Source: Gammaproteobacteria bacterium (GTDB taxonomy: Bacteria > Pseudomonadota > Gammaproteobacteria > DRJJ01). From it: DNA of 18,721 nt. Shown in pieces: positions 1 through 7,510 of this stretch; within the stretch, counting starts at the first letter, position 1, and the number at the start of each line of letters is the position of its first letter. Under the pieces are notes generated by a model. The model did no database searches and was not told where the DNA came from. It saw nothing but the letters and a program-made list of their open reading frames with translations. The stretch is taken from contig DRJJ01000208.1 of the NCBI GenBank assembly GCA_011052255.1, positions 1 to 18,721 of the forward strand, written 5' to 3'. Both the position numbers and the translations under genes were made by a program.

Positions 1-939
1 GCCGTCCGGGTAGCCGCCCCAGGTGCGTATCACGAAAGTAAGAATGCCAATACCCATGCCGTAGATCAGGCGACCCCAGAAAGTGGTACTGGCCGTGACC
101 GGGTCGGTGGCGATGAAAAAAGCGCACAACATGGTGCCGCCACTGAACAAGTGAAAGAACGGCGAGCTGTAAAGGTCACCATCATACATGTTGAACATCC
201 ACGACCAGAAGAACAGTGCGCTCAGTACCGCGAGTGGTACTTGCCAGTTGATAACCTTCTTCCAGTATAACCACAGGCCGCCAGCCAGGAACAACAGATT
301 AATTAATTCCCATCCCTTGCCGGCAACATTGCCAAATAAAGAGTTACTACTGATTTCACTGATGGTTTTATTTAGTCCGATACCGGTCTTGATCTGGTCC
401 ATCGGCGTGGCCGAGGTTACTGCATCCAGGGTATTCATATCTGCCAGTTGCCCAAAGAGTTGCAGTGACAGGGTGTCAAGCAGGCCCAATGAGCCACCGG
501 GTTGAGGTATCGGCCACTGCGTCATTTGCCTGGGAAACGCGATCAGTACGACGACATAGCCAATCATGGCCGGGTTAAAAGGGTTATAGCCCAGCCCTCC
601 ATATAAATGTTTGGCGACAACGATTGCAAAGCTGATCGCTATGACAGTCAGCCACCATGGAACCGTCGCTGGCAGTGCCAGTGCCAGCAATATGGCAGTG
701 ACCAGCGCGCTATAATCTGACAGGTAACGTCTGACAGGATAATGCCTCATGTTCAGCATGGCGGCTTCGCATGCTAGTGCGGTGGCGGATGCAATCACGA
801 TATTCACCAGTACGCCAACGCCGAAATAAAACACTGAGGCCAGTGCCCCAGGCACCAGAGCCAGCAACACCATACGCATCACATCGGGTACGCTATTGTT
901 GTTTTGTTGGTGAGGCGAACTGGCGCTGATAAATGACAT
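1..939 (-). CDS. rnfD: RnfD, electron transport complex subunit D (C-terminus beyond window)
   Basis: This is a membrane subunit of the Rnf complex, which couples electron flow between NADH and ferredoxin to ion movement across the inner membrane. The frame is open from the ATG at 939 to the left edge, giving 313 residues; the family is usually about 350, so roughly 35 to 40 residues are missing. Several hydrophobic segments are visible. The motif DAVTSATPM contains Thr178, matching the threonine that carries covalently bound FMN in RnfD/NqrB proteins. The sequence also has the family-typical KHLYGGLGYNPFNPAMIGY stretch. The start is supported by a GGAG ribosome site six bases upstream. It lies 17 bases after rnfC in the same operon. 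rnfG and rnfE are expected further left but are not visible. Confidence 0.95.
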   Translation of the reverse strand, partial: MSFISASSPHQQNNNSVPDVMRMVLLALVPGALASVFYFGVGVLVNIVIASATALACEAAMLNMRHYPVRRYLSDYSALVTAILLALALPATVPWWLTVIAISFAIVVAKHLYGGLGYNPFNPAMIGYVVVLIAFPRQMTQWPIPQPGGSLGLLDTLSLQLFGQLADMNTLDAVTSATPMDQIKTGIGLNKTISEISSNSLFGNVAGKGWELINLLFLAGGLWLYWKKVINWQVPLAVLSALFFWSWMFNMYDGDLYSSPFFHLFSGGTMLCAFFIATDPVTASTTFWGRLIYGMGIGILTFVIRTWGGYPDG

Positions 940-956
940 ACTGTCTCCGTTAGTAA

Positions 957-2642
957 TCAAGTGCCGGGCTTATCGGCTTGATCTGTTTGGCCGTTTTGAG
1001 CGGGCACTTGTGTGGTTGCCCGTCTTTCATTAATTTGCTGGATTTTACCCTGTTGATCCGGGGTCAGGTTGTCCACATTGGTTTTTTCGACACCCCTGGT
1101 GGCCTGTTTCTTTTTAACGCGTTCCAGCGCAGCCTTGATAGCGGCCTTTTTGGGGTCTTCATTGGCATCCGAACCGGCTTTCGGTTTATTCAGGGCGGCT
1201 TTTTTCTTGCGCATACGTTCGGCGCGTTCACGTTTTTCCTGCTCCAGCCGATCTTCCCGGAATTCAAAACGCTGACGAGCAAGACTGGATTTAGAGCGGC
1301 TGCGTTCCTGTTCCCATATTGCTGTCTTTGCAAAACGATAGTATTGCACCAGTGGTATCTGGCTTGGACAGACATAGGCGCAGCAGCCGCACTCGATACA
1401 GTCAAACAGGTGATAATTCTGTAGTTTGTCAAAGTCGCGCGCGCGCGCGTACCAGTAGAGTTGTTGAGGTAACAGGCTGACCGGGCAGACGTCCATGCAG
1501 TCTCCGCAGCGGATGCAGGGATAGTGAGTGTCGGGTGGACTGGTTTCCTGCGGACTTGCTACCAGGATACAGTTTGTGGTTTTGGTAACAGGGATCTGGT
1601 CAGACGATACGGTAAAGCCCATCATTGGGCCGCCTATGATTAGTCTTTGCGCTTTGTCGGTGTAGCCACCGAATTGTTCAATGAGTTCTTGTATGGGTGT
1701 GCCTATCAATACCGACGCGTTGCCTTGACCATGAACCCCATCACCGGTAACGGTTACGACACGGGATATCAGTGGCTGTGATTTTTCTACGGCATCATAG
1801 ACTGCAGCTGCAGTGGCTACGTTGTGGACGGCTACGCTTACATCAATTGGAAGGCCGTCGTGAGGCACCTCAAGGCCGGTCAGTATCCGTATCAGTTGTT
1901 TTTCACCGCCTGTAGGGTAAAGGATGGGTATCATGATGACTTCAACGTCTGCTACGCCCAGCGCATGTGTAGCGAGACGCATCGCATCGTAGGCCTCTTG
2001 TTTGTTTTCCTCGATACCAATCAGGCAGCGCTTTGCCTGTAGTGCATGACGCATAATGATCAGACCCTGAATGACATCTTCAGCCCGCTCACGCATCAGC
2101 ATGTCATCACAGCTGATGTAAGGCTCACATTCGGCACCGTTCAGAATCAGGGTGTCGATTTCATGCCGGGCACCGGGGTTGAGTTTGATAAAGGTAGGAA
2201 AGCCGGCGCCACCTAGCCCAACGATTCCAGCTTCGCGAATCAGACTGCGCAGGGTGCTGGGGGTCAGTTTTTTGTAGTCCTGTTGAGGGGGCAGTTTACC
2301 CCAGCGGTCATCACCATCTGGTTTGATGATGATGCACGGTGCAGACAGACCGGATGGATGCGCAATGGGTTGTTCAATAGTGTCAACTACCGTGCCGGAC
2401 GTGGAGGCATGGATAGAGGCGCTATAGTAACCACTGGCACGAGCAATAATCTGTCCCTTGCTGACCCGATCGCCTGCACGGACCAGGACCTCTGCCGGTT
2501 CGCCGATATGCTGTTGTAACGGAATTACCAGCCTGCCCGGTATGCCCAGTTGTTGAATGGGTGTACGAGTGGAGACGTCCTTGTGGTCAGGCAGATGCAG
2601 ACCACCCATAAAGTGCCACAGCTTACCCGCAGGTTTTTTCAT
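957..2642 (-). CDS. rnfC: RnfC, electron transport complex subunit C
   Basis: This is the peripheral, NADH-interacting subunit of the Rnf complex, on the cytoplasmic face. At 561 residues it is shorter than the enterobacterial protein, whose C-terminal repeat tail is longer. The GLGGAGFPT motif at residues 142-150 matches the NADH/FMN-binding glycine-rich loop shared with NuoF. Two 4Fe-4S ferredoxin motifs follow, with cysteines at 376, 379, 382, 386 and at 415, 418, 421, 425. Residues from about 440 on are highly charged and rich in Lys, Arg and Ala, as in other RnfC tails. The ATG overlaps the rnfB stop in an ATGA arrangement, and a GGAAG site lies just upstream, so translation is probably coupled to rnfB. 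A (CG)7 tract lies between the two cysteine motifs. Confidence 0.96.
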   Translation of the reverse strand: MKKPAGKLWHFMGGLHLPDHKDVSTRTPIQQLGIPGRLVIPLQQHIGEPAEVLVRAGDRVSKGQIIARASGYYSASIHASTSGTVVDTIEQPIAHPSGLSAPCIIIKPDGDDRWGKLPPQQDYKKLTPSTLRSLIREAGIVGLGGAGFPTFIKLNPGARHEIDTLILNGAECEPYISCDDMLMRERAEDVIQGLIIMRHALQAKRCLIGIEENKQEAYDAMRLATHALGVADVEVIMIPILYPTGGEKQLIRILTGLEVPHDGLPIDVSVAVHNVATAAAVYDAVEKSQPLISRVVTVTGDGVHGQGNASVLIGTPIQELIEQFGGYTDKAQRLIIGGPMMGFTVSSDQIPVTKTTNCILVASPQETSPPDTHYPCIRCGDCMDVCPVSLLPQQLYWYARARDFDKLQNYHLFDCIECGCCAYVCPSQIPLVQYYRFAKTAIWEQERSRSKSSLARQRFEFREDRLEQEKRERAERMRKKKAALNKPKAGSDANEDPKKAAIKAALERVKKKQATRGVEKTNVDNLTPDQQGKIQQINERRATTQVPAQNGQTDQADKPGT

Positions 2643-3223
2643 GTCTGCACTTCCGGTGTGAGAGAGGCGTCAGTTTGTAGTGCTTCAGGCGTTGCTTCCG
2701 GGTATGGCCATTTCCAGTGCTCAATGTCCTGCCTGACAGGTATCATGTCTATGCATTCTACCGGGCAGGGCGGGATGCAGAGTTTACAGCCGGTGCATTC
2801 CTCTGCGATCACGGTATGCATTTGCTTGGCGGCTCCCAGTATGGCGTCAACCGGACAGGCCTGAATACAAAGCGTACAACCGATACAGACCTGCTCATCG
2901 ATAATCGCAACCATGGGTTGCTCTTCCACACCGTTTTCTGCGTTGAGTGGTTTGGGATCGACGCCCAACAGTTCTGCCAGTGCGTCTATGGTTGCCTGCC
3001 CACCGGGTGGACACTGGTTAATATCGGCCTCACCGTTGGCCATGGCCTCTGCGTATGGGCGACAGCCAGGGTAGGTGCACTGTCCACATTGCGTCTGCGG
3101 CAGCAACGTATCGATCTTGTTTACGATCGGGTCACTCTCAACATGAAAATAACGCGAAGACAAACCCAGTATCACTCCGAATACGAGTGCCAGCAGGCTG
3201 ATGGCAAGTATCGCGGTTAGCAT
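2639..3223 (-). CDS. rnfB: RnfB, ferredoxin-like subunit of the Rnf complex
   Basis: This is the iron-sulfur entry or exit subunit of Rnf, anchored by one N-terminal membrane helix (about residues 3-22). At 194 residues it has the usual gammaproteobacterial size. The first cysteine group (46, 49, 54, 71) is the Fe-S domain conserved next to the membrane anchor. Two classical 4Fe-4S ferredoxin motifs follow, with cysteines 113, 116, 119, 123 and 143, 146, 149, 153. It begins 27 bases after rnfA and its TGA overlaps the rnfC ATG. The ribosome site before the ATG is weak, so coupling to rnfA is likely. Electron transfer between RnfC and the membrane subunits is established for the family, not shown here. 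Confidence 0.96.
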   Translation of the reverse strand: MLTAILAISLLALVFGVILGLSSRYFHVESDPIVNKIDTLLPQTQCGQCTYPGCRPYAEAMANGEADINQCPPGGQATIDALAELLGVDPKPLNAENGVEEQPMVAIIDEQVCIGCTLCIQACPVDAILGAAKQMHTVIAEECTGCKLCIPPCPVECIDMIPVRQDIEHWKWPYPEATPEALQTDASLTPEVQT

Positions 3224-3250
3224 GTTTTGTTACGGCGACTCATGCGCAGG

Positions 3251-3832
3251 TCAGGGTTTGACCAGGCCGGCAAAGCCCATAAAGGCAAGTGACATGAGGC
3301 CGGCGGTGATCAGCGCGATTGCATTGCCCTTGAATGCCTCAGGCACATCAGCAACGGCAATGCGTTCGCGCATGGCTGAAAACAGGATCAATACCATTGA
3401 AAATCCGACTGCTGCGCCAAAACCATACAGAGCAGATTCGATAAAGCCGTGTTGTTCCTGAGTGTTCAACAGCGCGACACCCAGTACCGCACAGTTGGTG
3501 GTGATCAAAGGTAAAAATATACCCAGCACCTGGTATAACACCGGGCTGGTTTTGTGTACGACCATTTCGGTGAACTGCACTACAAACGCGATGACCAGTA
3601 TAAAGGTCATGGTGCGCAGGTATTCCAGTCCCAGCGGAACCAGGATGTATTCATTGGCCAGGTAGCTGCTGATGGATGACATGGTCAGCACAAAGGTGGT
3701 GGCCAGTGACATACCGGTAGCGGTTTCCAGTTTGCGCGATACGCCCATAAATGGGCACAGGCCCAGAAACTTCACCAGCACGAAGTTATTGACCAGTATG
3801 GTGCTGACCAGGATAAGGATATATTCCGACAT
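3251..3832 (-). CDS. rnfA: RnfA, electron transport complex subunit A
   Basis: This is an integral membrane subunit of Rnf, homologous to NqrE. At 193 residues it matches the family length, with about six hydrophobic helices. Cys26 (in KFLGLCPFMG) and Cys114 (in TTNCAVLGV) match the cysteines that, together with those of RnfE, hold a [2Fe-2S] centre inside the membrane in characterised Rnf/Nqr complexes. It is the first gene of the operon rnfA-B-C-D. I see no clear ribosome site before the ATG at 3832. Instead, TACTAT/TATATA-like sequence lies 5 to 15 bases upstream, so the message may be leaderless or nearly so. The gene is transcribed away from the signalling block starting at 4101. Confidence 0.96.
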   Translation of the reverse strand: MSEYILILVSTILVNNFVLVKFLGLCPFMGVSRKLETATGMSLATTFVLTMSSISSYLANEYILVPLGLEYLRTMTFILVIAFVVQFTEMVVHKTSPVLYQVLGIFLPLITTNCAVLGVALLNTQEQHGFIESALYGFGAAVGFSMVLILFSAMRERIAVADVPEAFKGNAIALITAGLMSLAFMGFAGLVKP

Positions 3833-3897
3833 GCTTATATAGTATCAGATCAGACGGAAATTGTGGGAATAGACCCATGTGTTGTGAGGGTACTACG

Positions 3898-3923
3898 AGC
3901 ATCTGGCTAATACTGCAGATGCT
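3898..3923. promoter_or_regulatory. Perfect 8-bp dyad in the divergent control region
   Basis: AGCATCTG and CAGATGCT form a perfect inverted repeat with a 10-base spacer, giving half-site centres 18 bases apart. It lies between the divergent rnfA and the gene at 4101. It ends 18 bases before a TATACT sequence at 3942-3947, so it covers the place of a -35 element. This geometry fits a regulator operator, possibly an activator site. The protein that might bind is unknown. An RNA hairpin in an rnf leader is an alternative. Confidence 0.4.
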
Positions 3924-3941
3924 ACGGTCTGGAATGGTGTC

Positions 3942-3947
3942 TATACT
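3942..3947 (+). promoter_or_regulatory. Candidate -10 element (TATACT) for the signalling block
   Basis: TATACT is a good sigma-70 -10 match, but no recognisable -35 hexamer lies 16 to 18 bases upstream. The dyad at 3898-3923 occupies that spot instead, which would fit an activator-dependent promoter. Predicted transcription start is near 3954. A second candidate, TATAAT at 4051-4056, lies closer to the gene. Confidence 0.3.
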
Positions 3948-3997
3948 AAAGTGGTAATTCCAGCTAATCTGTGTGTGGGTTTTTGTTTTCTCAGTGG

Positions 3998-4028
3998 TTT
4001 CCCGATGAGGGAAAGTCCGGGTTTTTTT
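3998..4028 (+). terminator. Small hairpin followed by T7 in the leader of the block
   Basis: TTTCCC (3998-4003) and GGGAAA (4009-4014) form a 6-bp stem with loop GATGA. After GTCCGGG comes a run of seven T at 4022-4028. A competing shorter pairing, CCCG (4001-4004) with CGGG (4018-4021), would abut the T run directly. It could be an attenuator in the leader of the gene at 4101 or the end of a short RNA started near 3954. No plus-strand gene lies immediately upstream that would need a terminator. The stem is short, so this is uncertain. Confidence 0.3.
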
Positions 4029-4050
4029 ATCAATGCAGCTACTGGAATTC

Positions 4051-4056
4051 TATAAT
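4051..4056 (+). promoter_or_regulatory. Candidate -10 element (TATAAT) upstream of the MetOD1-like gene
   Basis: A consensus TATAAT lies 45 bases before the TTG start at 4101, downstream of the hairpin and T run. The -35 region is weak (TTTATC at 4026-4031, spacing 19). If used, it would bypass any attenuation at 3998-4028. Confidence 0.35.
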
Positions 4057-4100
4057 TATATTTAACAGGTGACTGCAAGCTTGTCACAAGGAGGTGCATC

Positions 4101-4643
4101 TTGGCGCACACTCAGCAAAACACAGACAATCTGAAAAACCTGAATCTCCCGTTGGAACGCGATGGTTTTATGCGCAACCTGATCCGCGAACTGTCGGGGC
4201 TGCTGGAAGATATGGTGGGTCTTGAGGAAACATCCGGCTTCATCAGCGTAGTCGGACAACATATCGGTACCGAGATTAACCAGCTCTACCGGCAGGAAAT
4301 GAATATTTCAAAGCTCAATCGGGAGCAGGTGTCGGAAGTGCTGACTGATCTCAAGCGCCGTATCAATGGCAGCTTTGTAGTGGAAGAACAGGATGACAGC
4401 AAGATTGTTCTGGTCAACAAGGATTGTCCGTTTGCCGAGAAGGTAAAAGGCCGTACCTCTTTGTGTATGATGACCTCAAACGTGTTCGGCGTTATCACTG
4501 CCGATAATCTGGGTTATGCCAAGGTCGAACTGCAAGAGACTATTGCACGCGGTGACCCGGGCTGCCGCGTGGTGATTCATCTGAATTCTGACAGTAAGGA
4601 AGCTCAGGCTGCAACGGGCAGGGATTATTACGAAACCGAATAA
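4101..4643 (+). CDS. Small cytoplasmic protein resembling methanogen output domain 1 (MetOD1), three conserved-looking cysteines
   Basis: A 180-residue soluble protein with no signal peptide or membrane segment. The start is TTG at 4101, chosen because a near-ideal AAGGAGG site (4088-4094) lies six bases before it. Residues 20-90 look helical. Residues 105-160 carry the pattern CPF at 109, LCMMTSNVFG with Cys122, NLGYAKVEL, and GDPGCRV with Cys155. I associate this pattern from memory with the methanogen output domain 1 family, a putative sensory or output domain of signalling proteins. The three cysteines could bind a metal or cofactor or act as a redox switch; nothing in the sequence decides this. 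It ends five bases before the hybrid kinase gene, so the two are almost certainly cotranscribed and probably act together. Family assignment is likely but unverified; ligand and role are unknown. Confidence 0.75.
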   Translation: MAHTQQNTDNLKNLNLPLERDGFMRNLIRELSGLLEDMVGLEETSGFISVVGQHIGTEINQLYRQEMNISKLNREQVSEVLTDLKRRINGSFVVEEQDDSKIVLVNKDCPFAEKVKGRTSLCMMTSNVFGVITADNLGYAKVELQETIARGDPGCRVVIHLNSDSKEAQAATGRDYYETE

Positions 4644-4648
4644 TAAAC

Positions 4649-7426
4649 ATGACACCAGCGCAATTCACCAGCTTCGCTAGCCCCCTGCCGGATGCCCTGT
4701 GCCTGGTTGACATCACAGGGCAGATCATTGTGGCCAACCCGGCTGCCGTGCGCTTGTTTGCTCAAGACAGCCAAACCCTGTGCAGCAAGACCCTGTTTGA
4801 TCTGATTATTGATGAGCAAGACAAGCTTGAACAGACCCTGCGTATCTGGTCAGGTAGTCACGATGCGACGCCGGGCGTGTTGCAGGTGCGCGTTCGTTCC
4901 GGAGAGAGTATTCCCTGCCATGGTTATGGCAATCTTATCCAGTCCAGAACAGATGATGGCCCGGCATTAATTATGCTGCGTATCGTAACCCGGGAAAAAT
5001 TCACCCAGAGTTTCAAGGCGCTGAACGAAAAAATCGCACTGTTGCAACGGGAGATCATGGAACGTCGCAAGACTGAAAATGCCCTGGCATACAGCAAGGT
5101 TCAGTTTGAGGCCGTGTTCAACGCTATTCCCGACGCAGTAATTTTTGCAGATACTGAGCGCCGCATGATGATGAACAATCCAGCGGTACACGCTATGTTT
5201 GGTTTTAGTGATGAGGAGCTGATCGGTCAGAAGACCGAGATGTTGTATGCTGACAAACAGATTTTTACCGATCAGGGCAGACGTCGTTTTCACATCGGGT
5301 CAGATCCAAAAACAGGTGCTTATGAGGTTCAGTATCGGCGCAAGGATGGTAGTCAGTTCTGGGCCGAAACCCTTGGTACTCAGGTCAAAAACCGTAAGGG
5401 TGAGATCATGGGTTTTATCGGTCTGCTTCGTGACATCACTGAACGCAAGCATGCTGAAAAACAAATGCGCGAGAGCGAGCAGCGTCTGGCAGATGCGCAA
5501 CGTATGACCCATATAGGAAACTGGGAACTGAACCTGGTTAGCTATGAGCTGACATGGTCAGATGAGATTTATCGTATCTTCGAAGTTGACCCCCTGGAAT
5601 TTGATGCTTCTTATGAGGCGTTTCTGGATGCCGTCCATCCGGATGACAGGGAACGAGTGAAAAGGACATATGCTGAATCAGTCAAGAATAAAACACTCTA
5701 TAGTGTCGAACATCGTTTACGCATGCCGGACGATACCGTCAAGCATGTCGTAGAGAGTTGCCAGACATTTTATAATGACGACAATCTGCCGGTACGCTCC
5801 ATTGGCACAATACAGGATATTACCGAGCGCGTGAGTATGGAAGAGGCTCTGCGTCGCTCACAAAAAATGGAGGCTATCGGTCAGCTTTCTGGCGGTATCG
5901 CACATGATTTCAACAACCAGCTCGGCGTGATTATTGGTTATCTGGATTTTCTGAAAAATCATTTTCCTGAAAACGAAAAACCGCGTCAATGGGTTGAAAC
6001 AGCGACTCGCGCGACCTTGCGCTGCATGGATCTGACCCGGCAATTGCTGGCCTTTTCCAGACGCCAGAGCAGTGAAAAATCAGTCGTGGACCTTAACGCT
6101 TCTATCAAAGAAATGGAGACCATGATTACCCGGTCGGTTACCCCGGAGGTAGAGGTTCAGTACTCACTGTCTGGCGAGCTGTGGTTGGCCGAGATAGACC
6201 CGGGCGGGTTTCAGGATGTGATTCTGAATCTGGTGATCAATGCACGTGATGCGATGCCTTATGGTGGCAAGTTGTTGATAGAGACCGGGAACAGATGTCT
6301 GGATGCGGACTATCCCAATCTCAACCCCGACATTGAATCTGGTGACTATGTGCAGTTGACGCTGAGTGATTCCGGCTCCGGTATGGACAAGGAAACCATA
6401 GAGCATATCTTTGAGCCCTTCTTTACCACCAAGCCCGAAGGTGAGGGCACCGGTCTGGGCATGGCGATGGTGTATGGTTTTGTGAAACGTAACGGCGGTT
6501 ATATCAAGGTTTATTCGGAGCCTGATGTAGGAACAACAATAAGAATTTATCTGCCTCGCTCTGCGGCTTCCGATGCTGTCGATTCTGTCAGTGCCGGAAG
6601 AGAAATTAAATTGCCTGGTGGAAAAGAATCCATTCTGATCGTCGAAGACGAAGCCGATTTACTTGCGCTGGCTGATGGATACCTCGAGGAACTGGGCTAC
6701 CATACCCGTCTGGCCGAGAACGCCGCACAGGCACTTGAAATACTGGCAGGAGGCCAGGAGTTTGATCTGTTGTTTAGTGATGTGGTGATGCCTGGTGGTA
6801 TGAATGGTTATGAGCTTGTATCGCAGGTAACCAGGATGAAGCCCGACCTCAAGGTATTATTGACTTCGGGCTATACCGCGAAGAAGATTACCCACGATGG
6901 ACTTGAGCGGTTTTCTGCCAATATCCTTGCCAAGCCATATCGGAAGCCTGAGCTGGCCCAACGTATCAGATTGGTGCTTGATGAGAGGATGGAGCGGGTA
7001 GAAAACCGGACAAATGCACACAACACAAAAGAATGTCTCGAGGGTCGCATCATCCTGGTGGTTGATGATGAAGAGGATGTGCGGGAATTGTTTAAGTTCA
7101 ATCTGGAAAGACTAGGTTATAAGGTCATCCAGGCTTGTAATGGTAATGAAGCGATTGTCCTTTACCAGCAATCACTGGAGAGTGGCGAGCCGGTTGATGC
7201 CGTTCTACTGGATCTCTCCCTTCCCGGAAGTATGGATGGAAAAGAAGTGTCGGATAAAATACGAAATATTGATCCAGATGCCAGAATCATTGTAGCAAGT
7301 GGACATACGACGGGCCCGGAGATGACTCAATATAAGGATTATGGATTTAATGGCGCGCTGGATAAAAACTTTAACCGGGAAAAAATCAGGCAGGTACTCG
7401 AACAGGTGCTGTCACCCATTCCATGA
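4649..7426 (+). CDS. Soluble hybrid histidine kinase: PAS-PAS-PAS-HisKA-HATPase-REC-REC
   Basis: A 925-residue sensor kinase without membrane segments, so it should sense cytoplasmic signals. Domain order: PAS about 8-105, coiled coil about 112-145, PAS about 148-270 (ends in DITERKHAEKQ), PAS about 280-395 (ends in DITERVSMEEAL), HisKA with GGIAHDFNN and phosphorylated His419, and ATPase about 515-640 with N-box NLVINARDA (Asn531), DSGSGM and GEGTGLGMAM. The first receiver spans about 660-780 with acceptor Asp711 and Lys762. The second spans about 800-920 with Asp806/Asp807, acceptor Asp855 and Lys906. In the second receiver the usual Lys-Pro is Lys-Asn. There is no HPt domain. It directly follows the MetOD1-like gene and precedes a receiver-EAL protein, its most likely downstream partner. 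The signal is unknown. Confidence 0.93.
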   Translation: MTPAQFTSFASPLPDALCLVDITGQIIVANPAAVRLFAQDSQTLCSKTLFDLIIDEQDKLEQTLRIWSGSHDATPGVLQVRVRSGESIPCHGYGNLIQSRTDDGPALIMLRIVTREKFTQSFKALNEKIALLQREIMERRKTENALAYSKVQFEAVFNAIPDAVIFADTERRMMMNNPAVHAMFGFSDEELIGQKTEMLYADKQIFTDQGRRRFHIGSDPKTGAYEVQYRRKDGSQFWAETLGTQVKNRKGEIMGFIGLLRDITERKHAEKQMRESEQRLADAQRMTHIGNWELNLVSYELTWSDEIYRIFEVDPLEFDASYEAFLDAVHPDDRERVKRTYAESVKNKTLYSVEHRLRMPDDTVKHVVESCQTFYNDDNLPVRSIGTIQDITERVSMEEALRRSQKMEAIGQLSGGIAHDFNNQLGVIIGYLDFLKNHFPENEKPRQWVETATRATLRCMDLTRQLLAFSRRQSSEKSVVDLNASIKEMETMITRSVTPEVEVQYSLSGELWLAEIDPGGFQDVILNLVINARDAMPYGGKLLIETGNRCLDADYPNLNPDIESGDYVQLTLSDSGSGMDKETIEHIFEPFFTTKPEGEGTGLGMAMVYGFVKRNGGYIKVYSEPDVGTTIRIYLPRSAASDAVDSVSAGREIKLPGGKESILIVEDEADLLALADGYLEELGYHTRLAENAAQALEILAGGQEFDLLFSDVVMPGGMNGYELVSQVTRMKPDLKVLLTSGYTAKKITHDGLERFSANILAKPYRKPELAQRIRLVLDERMERVENRTNAHNTKECLEGRIILVVDDEEDVRELFKFNLERLGYKVIQACNGNEAIVLYQQSLESGEPVDAVLLDLSLPGSMDGKEVSDKIRNIDPDARIIVASGHTTGPEMTQYKDYGFNGALDKNFNREKIRQVLEQVLSPIP

Positions 7427-7510
7427 CGAGTATTGTAGCTTTCCATAAGAACCACGCTATTTGGCAATTTATTGTAATGAACCCGGTTTACGTAATATGG
7501 AGACAGTGAC

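Noticed and set aside
188..505. Open frame of 105 codons antisense to rnfD, and similar antisense frames over rnfC, rnfB, rnfA, metG and mrp.
   Set aside because: They mirror well-recognised genes, have no family features, and lack convincing ribosome sites.
3950..3965. GGTAATTCCAGCT looks like the universal 530-loop of eukaryotic 18S rRNA.
   Set aside because: Isolated 13-base similarity with no rRNA context in a bacterial intergenic region.
4008..4021. Sequence GAGGGAAAGTCCGGG resembles the conserved core of RNase P RNA (rnpB).
   Set aside because: Only about 12 bases match, the next bases are a T run, and none of the other conserved rnpB segments follow. Probably chance; at best a tiny remnant.
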